Assembly (NCBI GenBank): GCA_024400565.1
Contig: JAKSMQ010000001.1
Coordinates: 1-64,000 of the forward strand
Direction: 5' to 3'
Source: Bacteroidales bacterium
GTDB lineage: Bacteria > Bacteroidota > Bacteroidia > Bacteroidales > P3
Length of the DNA: 64,000 bases
A program made the translations under genes and the position numbers. Shown here in pieces: positions 9,030-18,232 of this stretch. Numbering within the stretch: position 1 is the stretch's first letter; every line of letters begins with the position of its first letter. The notes under the pieces are model-generated. The model was not told where the DNA came from and searched no databases. It worked only from the letters and a program-made list of their open reading frames with translations.

Positions 9030-11093
9030 CTATTCCGGCTTGGATTTTCCTTCTTTCCACCATTTCAATAGTATTATCTCAGCAGCCAGCATTAGCAGAC
9101 AGAGAGCTACACACCAGCGCCATAGAGGGCGGTTCTCGTATTGAGAACGGATATACTGGTCGAGAGGCTTTGAGGAGTTCTTTACCACCGAACAGTTGCC
9201 CAGATGATTGTCGTCGACCAGTTTCTCTACGAGGTTGCGCGAGAGGAAATGCATATCACTCTCCAGACGGCTGTAGTTGAAAGCAAGTCCGCCCAGGACC
9301 TCCTTTCCGTCTGCCGGGGTTATGCTATAACAGCCGGCTTCAGACACCTGATTGTGAGGATAGAGATAGGTTCGGCCGTTGCTCTGCCGCAAGTCGGGAA
9401 TACATTCGAAAGAGGTCCCGGGCAAAGTGAGGCGGAGGGTTCCTTCCGTAGACCTGATACCGGCAGGAAGCAATACGGGGTTATTGTTGCCCATAATGGT
9501 ATAGGTCTGCCCTATCGACTGGCTGTAAAGGGCCATATTATAGAGCGTAGGAACAAAGAGTGCCTGCTGGACAAAGTCGGTCTGCTCGGTCTGCAAAGGA
9601 GAGGCGATGAGATAAACCTTTCCGCTCCCGCAAGGGGTACAGGTCAGATAAGCGTCGCCCGTAGCCAGCACAATGGCAGGTTCTACTACAGAGGCCGCAG
9701 TCGTGGTAGTCTTGAAGTACTTCTGAACTGTAGGCAACTCCACATTCTCTCCCACATTACCTGCAAATACTCCCTTATAGAGAGAGGCCTGCAGATTAAT
9801 ATCGGAGGCTTTTGCCGGATGCTGTACCAACGTTCCTAACTGGGGAGCATGAAGCGCCTGCAAAGCCTGATTATACGAGGAGACATCTGCATCGAGAGCG
9901 GGTACGATAAGAAGCGAACCTCCCGACTCTACAAAACTCTGCAGGGTCTGAGCCAGGCCTGAGGGTATGGTCTGCAGTTCGTTGAGGAGGATAAAGTTGT
10001 GGTCGGGAAGGGATTTGAAATCAATATTACGGTCGGTCGACGAATGATAAACGACGAGGCTGTCGCCTTCAAACAGTTTCTTGGCATAGGGTTGTTCCCT
10101 ACCCTCTACCACCAGCATAGAGAGACGTTCGCTGACGTTGAGACTGAAATAGAACCGGTCATCAAATGTGATAGGATAGTCGGTAGTCTCAATCCGGCAA
10201 TTGAGAACGCCCGAGTTCTCTATGGTAAAAGGAATATCAACCGACTGTACTCCCTCCGAAGAAATATCAACCGAAGCAATAGCACGTTCCTTATCATCAC
10301 AATAGAGTTTCACAGGCAGATTCTCAATAGTCTGACTTCCATGATTGGAGATATAAATCGTGGCCACTACCTGACTCCCTTTGAGGAATACCGGCGAGGA
10401 GAAGAGAACCGAGTCGATAGAAATATTGTCGACAGCCGCAGCCTCGAGATGTACAAATGTAGTAGCGATAAGACTGTCGTTGGGATAGGCATCAAGGTCT
10501 GCTGTTGAACTCTGGAAATCGGATACTACATAAGCCAGCTTGTTCTCGGCCGCAGACTGACTCAGGAAATCGTGCTGCTTGGCAGCAATCTCGCTCATGC
10601 GGGGGGCTGCAGATGTAGTCTCCAGCTCATCGAGCGAGGAAAGGAACTCATCGCGGCTCAGCCATCGGAACTGGCTGCCGGGGGCATCGTTGGATAATAG
10701 CTGAAACTGGTCAGAAGGGCGATAGGCTGCCACTATCTCGCGTGCTTTCTCTTTGGCCATCTCCAATAGAGAAGCCTCGCTTCCGGTATTCTCCATCGAA
10801 TAGGAGTTGTCGATATAGACGCTAATGGCGCAGCCACCCTCCTTAAGCTTATTCTTTTTGTTGGGAATATAAGGCTGGGCGAAAGCCAACACCAGGAAAA
10901 CAATAGCCAGGATACGGGCTGCAAGAATGAGATATTCCCTCAGGCGGGATTGTTTTCTCGTCTCGGTCTGCAGCTGTTCAAGATACTCTACATTGCTAAA
11001 GTATACCTTCTTGTAGCGACGGAAGTTGAACAGATGGACGGCAATGGGGATGGCCACAGCCACAAGTCCTATGAGAAAGAGCGGATGCATCAT
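9030..11093 (-). CDS. BatA-like membrane protein with vWA-type domain
   Basis: 687 residues. The N-terminus has the two-helix BatA signature: a first membrane helix (LFLIGLVAVAIPIAVHLF), the basic stretch RRYKKVYFSNVEYL, then a second helix (LILAARILAIVFLVLAFAQP). A vWA-like domain follows with an intact MIDAS start, YIDNSYSM. The long central part is beta-rich and exposed to the periplasm, and a last membrane helix (WCVALCLLMLAAEIILL) precedes a short basic tail. Related proteins accompany aerotolerance (Bat) operons, but their role is poorly defined. It overlaps nth by 4 bp, so the two are translationally coupled. Confidence 0.8.
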   Translation of the reverse strand: MMHPLFLIGLVAVAIPIAVHLFNFRRYKKVYFSNVEYLEQLQTETRKQSRLREYLILAARILAIVFLVLAFAQPYIPNKKNKLKEGGCAISVYIDNSYSMENTGSEASLLEMAKEKAREIVAAYRPSDQFQLLSNDAPGSQFRWLSRDEFLSSLDELETTSAAPRMSEIAAKQHDFLSQSAAENKLAYVVSDFQSSTADLDAYPNDSLIATTFVHLEAAAVDNISIDSVLFSSPVFLKGSQVVATIYISNHGSQTIENLPVKLYCDDKERAIASVDISSEGVQSVDIPFTIENSGVLNCRIETTDYPITFDDRFYFSLNVSERLSMLVVEGREQPYAKKLFEGDSLVVYHSSTDRNIDFKSLPDHNFILLNELQTIPSGLAQTLQSFVESGGSLLIVPALDADVSSYNQALQALHAPQLGTLVQHPAKASDINLQASLYKGVFAGNVGENVELPTVQKYFKTTTTAASVVEPAIVLATGDAYLTCTPCGSGKVYLIASPLQTEQTDFVQQALFVPTLYNMALYSQSIGQTYTIMGNNNPVLLPAGIRSTEGTLRLTLPGTSFECIPDLRQSNGRTYLYPHNQVSEAGCYSITPADGKEVLGGLAFNYSRLESDMHFLSRNLVEKLVDDNHLGNCSVVKNSSKPLDQYIRSQYENRPLWRWCVALCLLMLAAEIILLKWWKEGKSKPE

Positions 11094-11743
11094 GGCTTAA
11101 GGGGCTTTTGTTGTTGCTTGAAATAGTCGCAGATTTCGGAGATGCCACACTCTTTACAATGGGGCTTGCGGGCCTGGCATACATAGCGGCCGTGAAGAAT
11201 GAGCCAATGATGGGCAATAGGAATCTTCTCTGCGGGGATATACTTTACTAGGGTCTTCTCTGTCTGGAGGGGCGTCTTGGAATTCTTGGTGAGCCCTATA
11301 CGGTTGGCCACCCTGAACACATGGGTATCGACAGCCAGCGCAGGGAGGTTGAATACTACCGAGGCTATCACATTGGCCGTCTTGCGCCCTACGCCGGGAA
11401 GGGTCTGCAACTCATCAACATCCGAAGGCACTTCTCCTCCAAAATCGCTCTGCAGCTTGCGCGCCATTCCTACCAGATGTTTACTCTTGTTGTTGGGATA
11501 GGAGATGGAGCGGATGTATTCAAACACCTCTTCCTCCGTAGCCTGGGCCATAGCTTCGGGCGTAGGATAGGCTTCAAAGAGAGCAGGAGTGGTCATATTG
11601 ACCCGTTTGTCGGTACATTGGGCAGAAAGGATTACGGCCACAAGCAACTGGAAGGGATTGCTGTAGTGGAGCTCCGTCTCAGCCGTGGGGCGGGCCTCCT
11701 CAAAGTAGGCTATCATGCGTGCGTAGCGCTCTTTTGATATCAT
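11090..11743 (-). CDS. nth: Endonuclease III
   Basis: 217 residues, normal length. The helix-hairpin-helix LPGVGRKTANV carries the catalytic Lys, and AVDTHVFRV supplies the catalytic Asp. The C-terminal iron-sulfur motif is complete with the spacing C-x6-C-x2-C-x5-C (CQARKPHCKECGISEIC). The enzyme removes oxidised pyrimidines and nicks the abasic site in base-excision repair. It overlaps the EEP gene upstream and the BatA-like gene downstream by 4 bp each. Confidence 0.96.
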   Translation of the reverse strand: MISKERYARMIAYFEEARPTAETELHYSNPFQLLVAVILSAQCTDKRVNMTTPALFEAYPTPEAMAQATEEEVFEYIRSISYPNNKSKHLVGMARKLQSDFGGEVPSDVDELQTLPGVGRKTANVIASVVFNLPALAVDTHVFRVANRIGLTKNSKTPLQTEKTLVKYIPAEKIPIAHHWLILHGRYVCQARKPHCKECGISEICDYFKQQQKPLKP

Positions 11744-12819
11744 TTTCTGCCGGGTATTTCAAATTCTACGGTAATGGGATAGTGGTCAGAGATGTCGCTC
11801 TTTACACGCTGATACGACAAGGTCTTCAAGCCTGCAGAATGCATGATGTAGTCTATGCGGAATGCGGGGAATTGCCCACGGTATGTTGTTCCGAACCCTT
11901 TACCCTTGTCGCGATAACAGTCTCTCAGGAGGTCCGTCATCTTGAGGTATACATACGATGCCGGGGTATCGTTGAAATCGCCTGCAACAATCATACGATG
12001 GTAGTCCCGTTCCATAATAGGATTCAACAGCGACCACTCTTTCTCGTGAGAGAGGATGGTCTGCTTGAATTTGGAGACAGTCTGTCTCAGGGAAGCCTTA
12101 TGCAGATCGCCGCTGGCTATAAGGTCTATTCCCTCCTTATCATCGTTGTTGAGGCGGTAGGAAGCTAGATGGAGACAATAGAAACTGAGCGTATCTTCAT
12201 TCACCACAATACCGGCTCTCATCTTGCACACAGAGTCTATATAGAGAGTATCGACAATGGGATAACGCGACCATAGGGCGAGGGATGAACGACCCAATGG
12301 GGAGGCTAGGACGTGATAATGATACCCCATATTCCTGAGCGAATCACGGACGTCAATCTTCTTGGTATATGGCAGAAATTCCTCTATGCAGAGCAGATCC
12401 GAATTCTCCGAACGTACAAAATCCAGAAAGGCCGTGATATTATTCTCTATATTCGTAGCCTCCCTGCCGTTCTCAAGATACTTAGGGCCATAGAAATGAT
12501 GCACGTTGAAATTGGTCACCTTGAGCATGAGAGCCCCCTCAGAAGGCTCGTCGGGATGGCCTCCTATCTGGAAACAGGCTGGGATGAAGGTGAAACGCAA
12601 CAGTATGACTATAGCAGACACAAGGAATTGCTTGCTGCCGCAGATGAGCCAGCCGACAACAAACAGCACATTGAGCAGAAGCAGAGGAATGAACCCGTAG
12701 CTCAACAGCGAAGGCCATATCAGGCTACTGGGCTTTACGACACCTGCCAGAGTAGCCCCCAGCAGGAGGACGGCTGCAACCCAGTTTGCTATTACGAATA
12801 TGAGTTTTATTATCTTCAA
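11740..12819 (-). CDS. Membrane-anchored endonuclease/exonuclease/phosphatase (EEP) family protein
   Basis: 359 residues. The first 90 contain three hydrophobic helices (for example FVIANWVAAVLLLGATLAG and LLLLNVLFVVGWLI). The EEP catalytic domain follows: NFNVHHFYG, LLCIEEF with the metal-binding Glu, AGDFNDTP with the Asp/Asn pair, and SDHYPITVEF with the terminal Asp-His. Such proteins cleave phosphodiesters or phosphomonoesters of nucleic acids, lipids or inositides; the substrate cannot be told. The domain most likely faces the periplasm. It overlaps nth by 4 bp. Confidence 0.85.
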   Translation of the reverse strand: MKIIKLIFVIANWVAAVLLLGATLAGVVKPSSLIWPSLLSYGFIPLLLLNVLFVVGWLICGSKQFLVSAIVILLRFTFIPACFQIGGHPDEPSEGALMLKVTNFNVHHFYGPKYLENGREATNIENNITAFLDFVRSENSDLLCIEEFLPYTKKIDVRDSLRNMGYHYHVLASPLGRSSLALWSRYPIVDTLYIDSVCKMRAGIVVNEDTLSFYCLHLASYRLNNDDKEGIDLIASGDLHKASLRQTVSKFKQTILSHEKEWSLLNPIMERDYHRMIVAGDFNDTPASYVYLKMTDLLRDCYRDKGKGFGTTYRGQFPAFRIDYIMHSAGLKTLSYQRVKSDISDHYPITVEFEIPGRK

Positions 12820-12863
12820 TGGTTAGAATATTTCTTTTTTGTTAACGTTTGGTTTCTGTCAGG

Positions 12864-13751
12864 CTACCCTTTGTATCGGAACAGAAATTCTTTTTCTTTC
12901 CTGGAGAGACTGTCGTAGCCTTTCTGGGATATTTTATCGAGGATGGCATCCACCTGTTTCTGGTTCTGAGCCCTATTGGCGTTATACTCTTCGTCCGAGA
13001 GGGGTCGGCGGGGAGCCTTATTCTTGCTGCTCACCCTCATCCTGGAGCGGTTCCCCGAAGCCCTACCACCTACTGAGATAGGCTTCAGGCGAGGATAAAC
13101 CCAGGCAAAGAAAAAGCCTACCCCTGCGCCTGCCACACGGGCGATATAGCCGTTATTGCCCGCAGACGAGCAGAACAGCAGATCAACGCCCAGAAACAGC
13201 AAGGCCACCACCCACAACGAGAGCGTAAATCCCTGGAAAGGCCACAGCTGGACCTTCTGATCGGGAAAGGAGACGGCAAGAAGCACAAAGACAGCTATCA
13301 AGGCTGCAGAAGAGCCTACCAGAGAGCCCCCGCTTACTCCGAAGCAGGAATAGGCCAGCCCGCCGGCTATTCCGCCCAGGAAATAGGTCCACGCAAATCT
13401 TCTGCTTCCCAGCCATCCGATACACATCATACCGATGCCGTAAAGCATAAGCATGTTGATAGCCATCTGCAGGAAACTGGAATGAACAAACATATAGGTC
13501 AGAACCGACCACGGGCGAGTGATCAGCTGTTGCAAGCTGGAGGGTACACCAAAGATATCATAGCCCACGGAGTATCCTCGCAACATGCCATAAGAATATC
13601 CTATCCCCATCAGCTGGAGAATCAGCACGAGGAATCCCATAATGACATTGGCGCCAATAATTCCGCCCAACAGCGGCTGCCTCGCGAAGAAGGTTCTTAT
13701 TTGTGTCACAATATTTTGACCCTGCATGACCATTACTTTAGCAAGGTGCAA
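12864..13751 (-). CDS. Rhomboid-family membrane protein, probable pseudoprotease
   Basis: 295 residues with about six membrane helices and a soluble C-terminal tail ending in the motif ILDKISQKGYDSLSRKEKEF, which is typical of Bacteroidota rhomboids. The family landmarks RPWSVLTYMFVH (His90), Asn99 (INMLML) and the serine motif GSSA (Ser148) are present. The last helix, which should carry the catalytic His in a context like IAHLGG, reads YIARVAGAG with Arg205. Without this His the Ser-His dyad is broken, so it may bind rather than cut membrane proteins. The start could instead be Met7 or Met9. It lies between aroE and the EEP gene. Confidence 0.8.
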   Translation of the reverse strand: MHLAKVMVMQGQNIVTQIRTFFARQPLLGGIIGANVIMGFLVLILQLMGIGYSYGMLRGYSVGYDIFGVPSSLQQLITRPWSVLTYMFVHSSFLQMAINMLMLYGIGMMCIGWLGSRRFAWTYFLGGIAGGLAYSCFGVSGGSLVGSSAALIAVFVLLAVSFPDQKVQLWPFQGFTLSLWVVALLFLGVDLLFCSSAGNNGYIARVAGAGVGFFFAWVYPRLKPISVGGRASGNRSRMRVSSKNKAPRRPLSDEEYNANRAQNQKQVDAILDKISQKGYDSLSRKEKEFLFRYKG

Positions 13752-13797
13752 ATATACTAAAAAATTTGATTCTATAGATAAAAAAGCTCTTTTCCTG

Positions 13798-13839
13798 TTA
13801 TCAGTTATCAGTAATCAGCTATTGGCTATTGGCCATTGG
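13798..13839. repeat. 7-bp tandem repeats abutting the aroE stop
   Basis: Three units of the TTATCAG type (TTATCAG, TTATCAG, TAATCAG) are followed without a gap by three of the CTATTGG type (CTATTGG, CTATTGG, CCATTGG). The array ends exactly where the aroE stop codon begins. Confidence 0.75.
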
Positions 13840-14568
13840 TCATCTATCGGTCCATATATTCCAGGCCATCTCGGCCTGGAGTTCCAACATAGGCTGACCG
13901 TTCCGGATGGCAGCCCCCTGACGTTTAGCCTCGGCCAGGAACAGGGTTTCTGCTGGGTTGTATATCAGGTCGTAGCAGAGATGCCTCTCGGAAAGAGCCG
14001 GCAACTGAGGAACAGCCATCTCTTCTGTGTGAGGATACATTCCTGCCGGAGTGGCATTAATGAGTAGAAATACCTCTTTTGCCATTTCCGCCGCCTCAGG
14101 ATAGGAAAGGTAGGGATTACCTTTTCGACTTACCATACAATACTCTATGCCTGACTGCTTTAATGCATAGGCAACAGCCTTGGCAGCCCCACCCGTTCCA
14201 AACACAAGAGCCTTAGTGTGCCAGGGTTTCAGCAGAGGCCGCAACGTTTCTGCAAAGGCAGGTGCATCAGTATTGAACCCCCTCAACGAGCCGTCGGGCA
14301 TCACTTTTACCACATTTACGGCACCTATCAGCCGAGCCTCATCGCTCATGCTGTCGAGCAACGGAATAATGGCTTCTTTGTAGGGTATTGTCACATTCAA
14401 GCCCCTAAGATCTTCCCTTCTCACCCATTCGCGAAATCCCTCCAGCGAAGGCAACTCGTAGGGTTGATAGCAGCAGTCGTTCAAACCTTCAGAGACAAAC
14501 TTCGAGTCAAAAAAACGTTTTGAGAAAGAGTGTCCTAAAGGAAAACCTATGAGACCATATTTTTTCAT
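13840..14568 (-). CDS. aroE: Shikimate dehydrogenase
   Basis: 242 residues, slightly short for the family. The shikimate-binding GHSFSK, the catalytic Lys in NVTIPYKE and the Asp in GFNTDA are all present, and the NADP-binding loop is FGTGGAAKAV. NATPAGM and DLIYNP are also standard. It reduces 3-dehydroshikimate to shikimate in aromatic amino-acid synthesis. It is the first gene of the minus-strand series running through the rhomboid gene to the alcohol dehydrogenase gene. Confidence 0.94.
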   Translation of the reverse strand: MKKYGLIGFPLGHSFSKRFFDSKFVSEGLNDCCYQPYELPSLEGFREWVRREDLRGLNVTIPYKEAIIPLLDSMSDEARLIGAVNVVKVMPDGSLRGFNTDAPAFAETLRPLLKPWHTKALVFGTGGAAKAVAYALKQSGIEYCMVSRKGNPYLSYPEAAEMAKEVFLLINATPAGMYPHTEEMAVPQLPALSERHLCYDLIYNPAETLFLAEAKRQGAAIRNGQPMLELQAEMAWNIWTDR

Positions 14569-14779
14569 GTGGCAAGTTACTGGGATTTATAATAAAAAGG
14601 ATTGCCTACTCGTTGGAAGGGTTTATTAATTCTCAAGGGAGTTATACACGCCGACAGTTATCGTATTCTCAGAATGAATATCAACTCATTACAGAAATCC
14701 ATCATCATGCACAACTTTTTGCAAAGATACATAAGTCGATCGAAATGGCCAAATTTTTTTACCCGGATTTAGCCTTCTT

Positions 14780-14833
14780 TTCGGCCTGGGTTCAACCTAC
14801 GTTCGGCCTGGATTCGGCCTGATTCGGCAAATG
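14780..14833. repeat. 11-bp tandem repeat (TTCGGCCTG type)
   Basis: Units TTCGGCCTGGG, TTCAACCTACG, TTCGGCCTGGA, TTCGGCCTGA (10 bp) and TTCGGCAAATG follow one another. This is the clearest structure in the 469-bp gap 14569-15037 upstream of aroE. The rest of that gap is AT-rich and shows no convincing gene; a 69-codon plus-strand frame over the repeat looks accidental. Confidence 0.75.
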
Positions 14834-15037
14834 GTTTGACCACCATTATCCTAGGGCTCAACCCTCTATGGAATGTCTTTTATGATGCAGAACATTAAAA
14901 TGTGGCCACTCTATGGGACATACGATTCCTCAGGCCACCCGAACAATTAAATCCACAGCCATAGGCAAGGGTATACACCTTTCCCCTTGGACTTAAATGT
15001 GATTTTTTTGCAGGCAAAATCAACATTTAGAAGTCAC

Positions 15038-15541
15038 CTATCGTTTACCGTCTGTCCACATATTTAAAATAGAGTCGGCCTTGTCTTTCTCAATAGAATA
15101 TGTGCAGAACCCATAAAATGGTCCGTTATTATCCTCAATTGCACATTCGTACGTGCATCTCCAGGTTTTTTCATGATGGTCATATCCTACCGATAATATT
15201 TCATGGCGATTCCCATCTATTGTTTTGAATGTATATGGACTGAAATACACATCATCCTCCTCCAATAGAGTACTGTCGCAATATAGTATCTGTTTATACT
15301 GGAAAGCTATCGAATGATTCTTTTGCGGAGTCCAGATATCACTTGAGATAATTTTACCTTGTACATCAAAGTTCCCATCATACGGAGCCCAGGAATAATC
15401 GTTATGCTGACACGACCACGTGTCGGTAATAGCAGACAATCCTATATTAGTATTCTCCAACAGCAGACAACTATTTCTTCTATAACACGAAGAGTTACAA
15501 ATCAAAATAACAGCTAGCAAAGCAAACGTTTTCTGTTTCAT
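15038..15541 (-). CDS. Small lipoprotein, copy A of a duplicated pair
   Basis: 167 residues with a lipoprotein signal peptide ending at Cys19 (ICNSSC). The mature part is not a family I know: it is rich in Cys, Trp and Tyr (WSCQHNDYSW, SSDIWTPQK, WRCTYECAI) and predicted to be mainly beta. The gene at 20491-20997 is a close paralogue, about three quarters identical at protein level by eye, with long nearly identical DNA stretches such as the one encoding DGNRHEILSVGYDH. The two copies bracket the lipoprotein island. The likely location is an envelope membrane. Function unknown. Confidence 0.7.
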   Translation of the reverse strand: MKQKTFALLAVILICNSSCYRRNSCLLLENTNIGLSAITDTWSCQHNDYSWAPYDGNFDVQGKIISSDIWTPQKNHSIAFQYKQILYCDSTLLEEDDVYFSPYTFKTIDGNRHEILSVGYDHHEKTWRCTYECAIEDNNGPFYGFCTYSIEKDKADSILNMWTDGKR

Positions 15542-15649
15542 TTTATGTTAATTAGTTATAACCATCAATATGCTCGATTGTATTTATCTCCTGGTCTTAT
15601 TCCTGCATTACTTTCCTCACTCTGCATGACGATAATACTTCAATTTGCC

Positions 15650-16120
15650 TTACCATGGATTATTAATCATTCCACATTTTATGCATTCAATACTCCATCT
15701 CTCGTTTTCTAATTTCATAAAATACCGTATTTTCTCGCTATTGTCGGAGTCAAAAACCGTATCCTTATAAAAAGATATGTGGAATAGCCCCTGAAGAGGA
15801 TGTTTTCGTGGATTGATTGTCATTGTCCATTGGGAGTCCGTTTTATTAATAGACCATTCCCCTTTGTAATTCTCTTTCGCTCTTTCTTCCAATGTCTCCG
15901 CGACACTTGGTAAAGTACAATCATGCTGATCCAGATCAAAAAACAGAGTCTGGTCTATGTATCCGCAAGTGTCGTACCAATATAGGTAATCTTCTTCTGA
16001 AGATAGCTGAACCTCCCATAGACCATCTATTCTGTGCTCGATTTCTCGTTTCTCACTACAGGAAAAGATTGTTGTCAGCGCGCAAGTATACATCAATATA
16101 TTTAATATTCTCTTTGACAT
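15650..16120 (-). CDS. Small lipoprotein, lipocalin-like pattern
   Basis: 156 residues with a lipoprotein signal ending near Cys21 (TIFSCSEK). The pattern IDGLWEVQ, then YKGEWSINK, MTINPRKHP and IRYFMKLENERWSIECI resembles lipocalin-like domains of Bacteroidota lipoproteins, but identity is too low for a firm call. It is AT-rich compared with the housekeeping genes around the island. Function unknown. Confidence 0.6.
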   Translation of the reverse strand: MSKRILNILMYTCALTTIFSCSEKREIEHRIDGLWEVQLSSEEDYLYWYDTCGYIDQTLFFDLDQHDCTLPSVAETLEERAKENYKGEWSINKTDSQWTMTINPRKHPLQGLFHISFYKDTVFDSDNSEKIRYFMKLENERWSIECIKCGMINNPW

Positions 16121-16232
16121 TGTCGTATTTATTATTGCATTTATTGTTGATCTTTTGATCTTATTTTATCGCCAAGTTTTTTTTCTCCAGCATAATTGTG
16201 CGGTGGACCTCCACACAATGCAAACATTATTC

Positions 16233-16919
16233 TTACCAGATTATTGTCCAATAAAATATATAGCAAGAGTCTGGATGCGCAGCAATTCCACTACGGTACC
16301 CATGCCGCATGTTTTGTGGCAATTCGGAATCGTCGTATCGATACGAAGAATCCAACAGACAATCATTTCCACTCATTAGTGTGATTATTTTTGTTCCTGG
16401 TACTAATTCACATTTCGTTTCTTCACACCCCATGCCACACCGTTCCTTAACAACATCAAAGTAAGGGACTATTGGGTCATCCGGGTTATACAGATCCTTA
16501 ATAGATAACACATGGTATTTATTGTAAACAAGATAATGAGCCATAAGTGAATTGTATGAAGTGTCACCTGCATCAACAACAGAAAGTGCTTTAGGCAAAT
16601 ATCTGTCTGTTATTTCACGAACAGCAGAAATATTCTTTGTTTCATACAATTCAACAATACTAAAGGGCGTGAAGCCATCAACATGGAGATCCAGATGTTT
16701 GTTTGCATTTTGCGAAATCATTTTGCACTCTAACAATTTTAGTGTATTTGAATCGGATGGAAAGAATGAATACAACGAATCAGGAATCACATATCCATCC
16801 CTCTTCAATAAATAGTCGATAGTAAAGAGTGAGCCGGGAGAGGAAGTGAGATATCTTCCACAACAGACAAATGATGCCAGTAAAATAATGCTTATCACTA
16901 ATTGATACTTTGCTTTCAT
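16233..16919 (-). CDS. Hypothetical lipoprotein
   Basis: 228 residues beginning with a hydrophobic signal and a lipobox-like end (LLASFVCCG, Cys19 or Cys20). I do not recognise the mature sequence; it has several Cys residues (ERCGMGCEETKC) that could form disulfides in the periplasm. It has no tight operon neighbour: the gaps are 112 bp downstream and 214 bp upstream. Base composition is AT-rich like the rest of the island. Confidence 0.6.
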   Translation of the reverse strand: MKAKYQLVISIILLASFVCCGRYLTSSPGSLFTIDYLLKRDGYVIPDSLYSFFPSDSNTLKLLECKMISQNANKHLDLHVDGFTPFSIVELYETKNISAVREITDRYLPKALSVVDAGDTSYNSLMAHYLVYNKYHVLSIKDLYNPDDPIVPYFDVVKERCGMGCEETKCELVPGTKIITLMSGNDCLLDSSYRYDDSELPQNMRHGYRSGIAAHPDSCYIFYWTIIW

Positions 16920-17133
16920 AGGTCGTATATTAATGTCTGATTATAAAACTATTAATAATATTTTAGTTGGTAAGTTGATGAAGAATGGCAGTATCTCAAG
17001 ATTCAATCACTAATAAATGAAATTAACACTCCATCTTTCCGTTATCATATTGTGTATAATGGTATAACTCTGTATGTTGGGAATATATCCGGATATGGTC
17101 TGCATTCAATTCTCCTTCCTGCTAGCATTTATC

Positions 17134-17460
17134 TTATTGTTGCACGCTAGAGATATTTCTCAATTGGTCGTTCCATTCTCGAGTGTCAGAATAATAATAC
17201 ATACCTTCTCCTAATGTAGTACCAAACCACAATATGTAATTATTACTATCCGCTTTTTCGTAGCAGAACATAACGCCGTCAATTATCTCGTCTTGTCCTA
17301 TTTCAACTAAAGAAATGGGCAGAGTGTCGTTCTCGTTTCTGTATTCTTCAATTTTTTCTACTATGGAATTCCCCACACTTATATTGTGTTCTACATAATT
17401 GCACGAAACAAACAATAATATAAGAAAACCCAATAATATGCTGTATTTTTTTCTCATCAT
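17134..17460 (-). CDS. Small hypothetical lipoprotein
   Basis: 108 residues with a lipoprotein signal ending at Cys20 (LLFVSCNY). The mature part (VEKIEEYRNENDTLPISLVEIG, then YILWFGTTLGEGMYYYS) recalls pseudopilin-like or type II secretion G-like domains, where a helix with the pattern YxxxNxxLP is followed by a small beta-sheet. That is a resemblance only. A minus-strand TACTTTTG element at 17642-17649 could be its promoter, with a leader of about 180 nt. The gap 17461-17689 otherwise shows nothing. Confidence 0.55.
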   Translation of the reverse strand: MMRKKYSILLGFLILLFVSCNYVEHNISVGNSIVEKIEEYRNENDTLPISLVEIGQDEIIDGVMFCYEKADSNNYILWFGTTLGEGMYYYSDTREWNDQLRNISSVQQ

Positions 17461-17689
17461 TTCTTATTTTACTATTCTGTATACAATGGTGTTGTTGTCA
17501 TATTGAGTAGTAGAAGCCGATTTATTCATTCCGTCTGCTCCTAAAAAAGCCGCAGGAGCAACACCCTACCGATGAAAGCAAGACGGATTTCATAGCCGCT
17601 GAGGCTGTCGGGCGATATGTGGATATAGAGCAATTCATGCGCAAAAGTACATATTGTATTCACTTGTATTCGGAGATTTGACCATCATG

Positions 17690-18232
17690 TCAGTAGAGTG
17701 CTCTCCAGGTAGCAACCTGTCTCCTTCCCCTCATAAATCGATGACATATTGTTTCTGCAGTCGAAGTATCAAACACCAGAGACAGTTTTCCCATCAGCAT
17801 TTCAACCATCTGAATAGAATCCTGCTGAACATCCATGCGGTCCGTCACAGGTGTAAGGATTGTATCTGATAACCTAATAACCGGATACTCCCACATCCGT
17901 CCCGTTCTACTATCATCACCCACGAACAAGAAAAGTCCTATGCAGTCATTGGGAAGACTCGCCCCATTTCTCCCTGGTATTATTCTTCTAAGTTTAAAAT
18001 ATGTTTTTATATTCCCCAGATAGAAATATTGCAGACAATCTTGGACTTCAACCACTTCCTTCGGATCAAAACATTGGCAATCCTGAACAACAACGGAGTT
18101 TGCCCGATCGTTCAAGTAACGATATCTACGAATCACATCACATGAGGACATACTCAGACAAAGTATTGTCAATATTAATAGTCCACTTTTTATTTCCACT
18201 TCAGTCCTGCTTGATTTTTCCTGCTTAATCAT
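17690..18232 (-). CDS. Hypothetical lipoprotein
   Basis: About 180 residues from the start chosen here (MIKQEKSS). An in-frame start 10 codons upstream is possible but would overlap the preceding gene by 38 bp instead of 8 bp. The hydrophobic segment LLILTILCLSMSSC is a lipoprotein signal. The mature part (VVVQDCQCFDPKEVVEVQDC, FFLFVGDDS-like segment, MDVQQDSIQMVEMLMG) is not a family I know. Close coupling to the gene upstream suggests co-transcription. Confidence 0.55.
   Translation of the reverse strand: MIKQEKSSRTEVEIKSGLLILTILCLSMSSCDVIRRYRYLNDRANSVVVQDCQCFDPKEVVEVQDCLQYFYLGNIKTYFKLRRIIPGRNGASLPNDCIGLFLFVGDDSRTGRMWEYPVIRLSDTILTPVTDRMDVQQDSIQMVEMLMGKLSLVFDTSTAETICHRFMRGRRQVATWRALY

Noticed and set aside
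14613..14822. 69-codon plus-strand frame upstream of aroE
   Set aside because: It crosses the TTCGGCCTG repeat and has no protein-like features.
17561..17690. Minus-strand reading TFAHELLYIHI, resembling a zinc-protease HExx motif
   Set aside because: It is only about 47 codons between stops, has no start, and overlaps a TACTTTTG promoter element.
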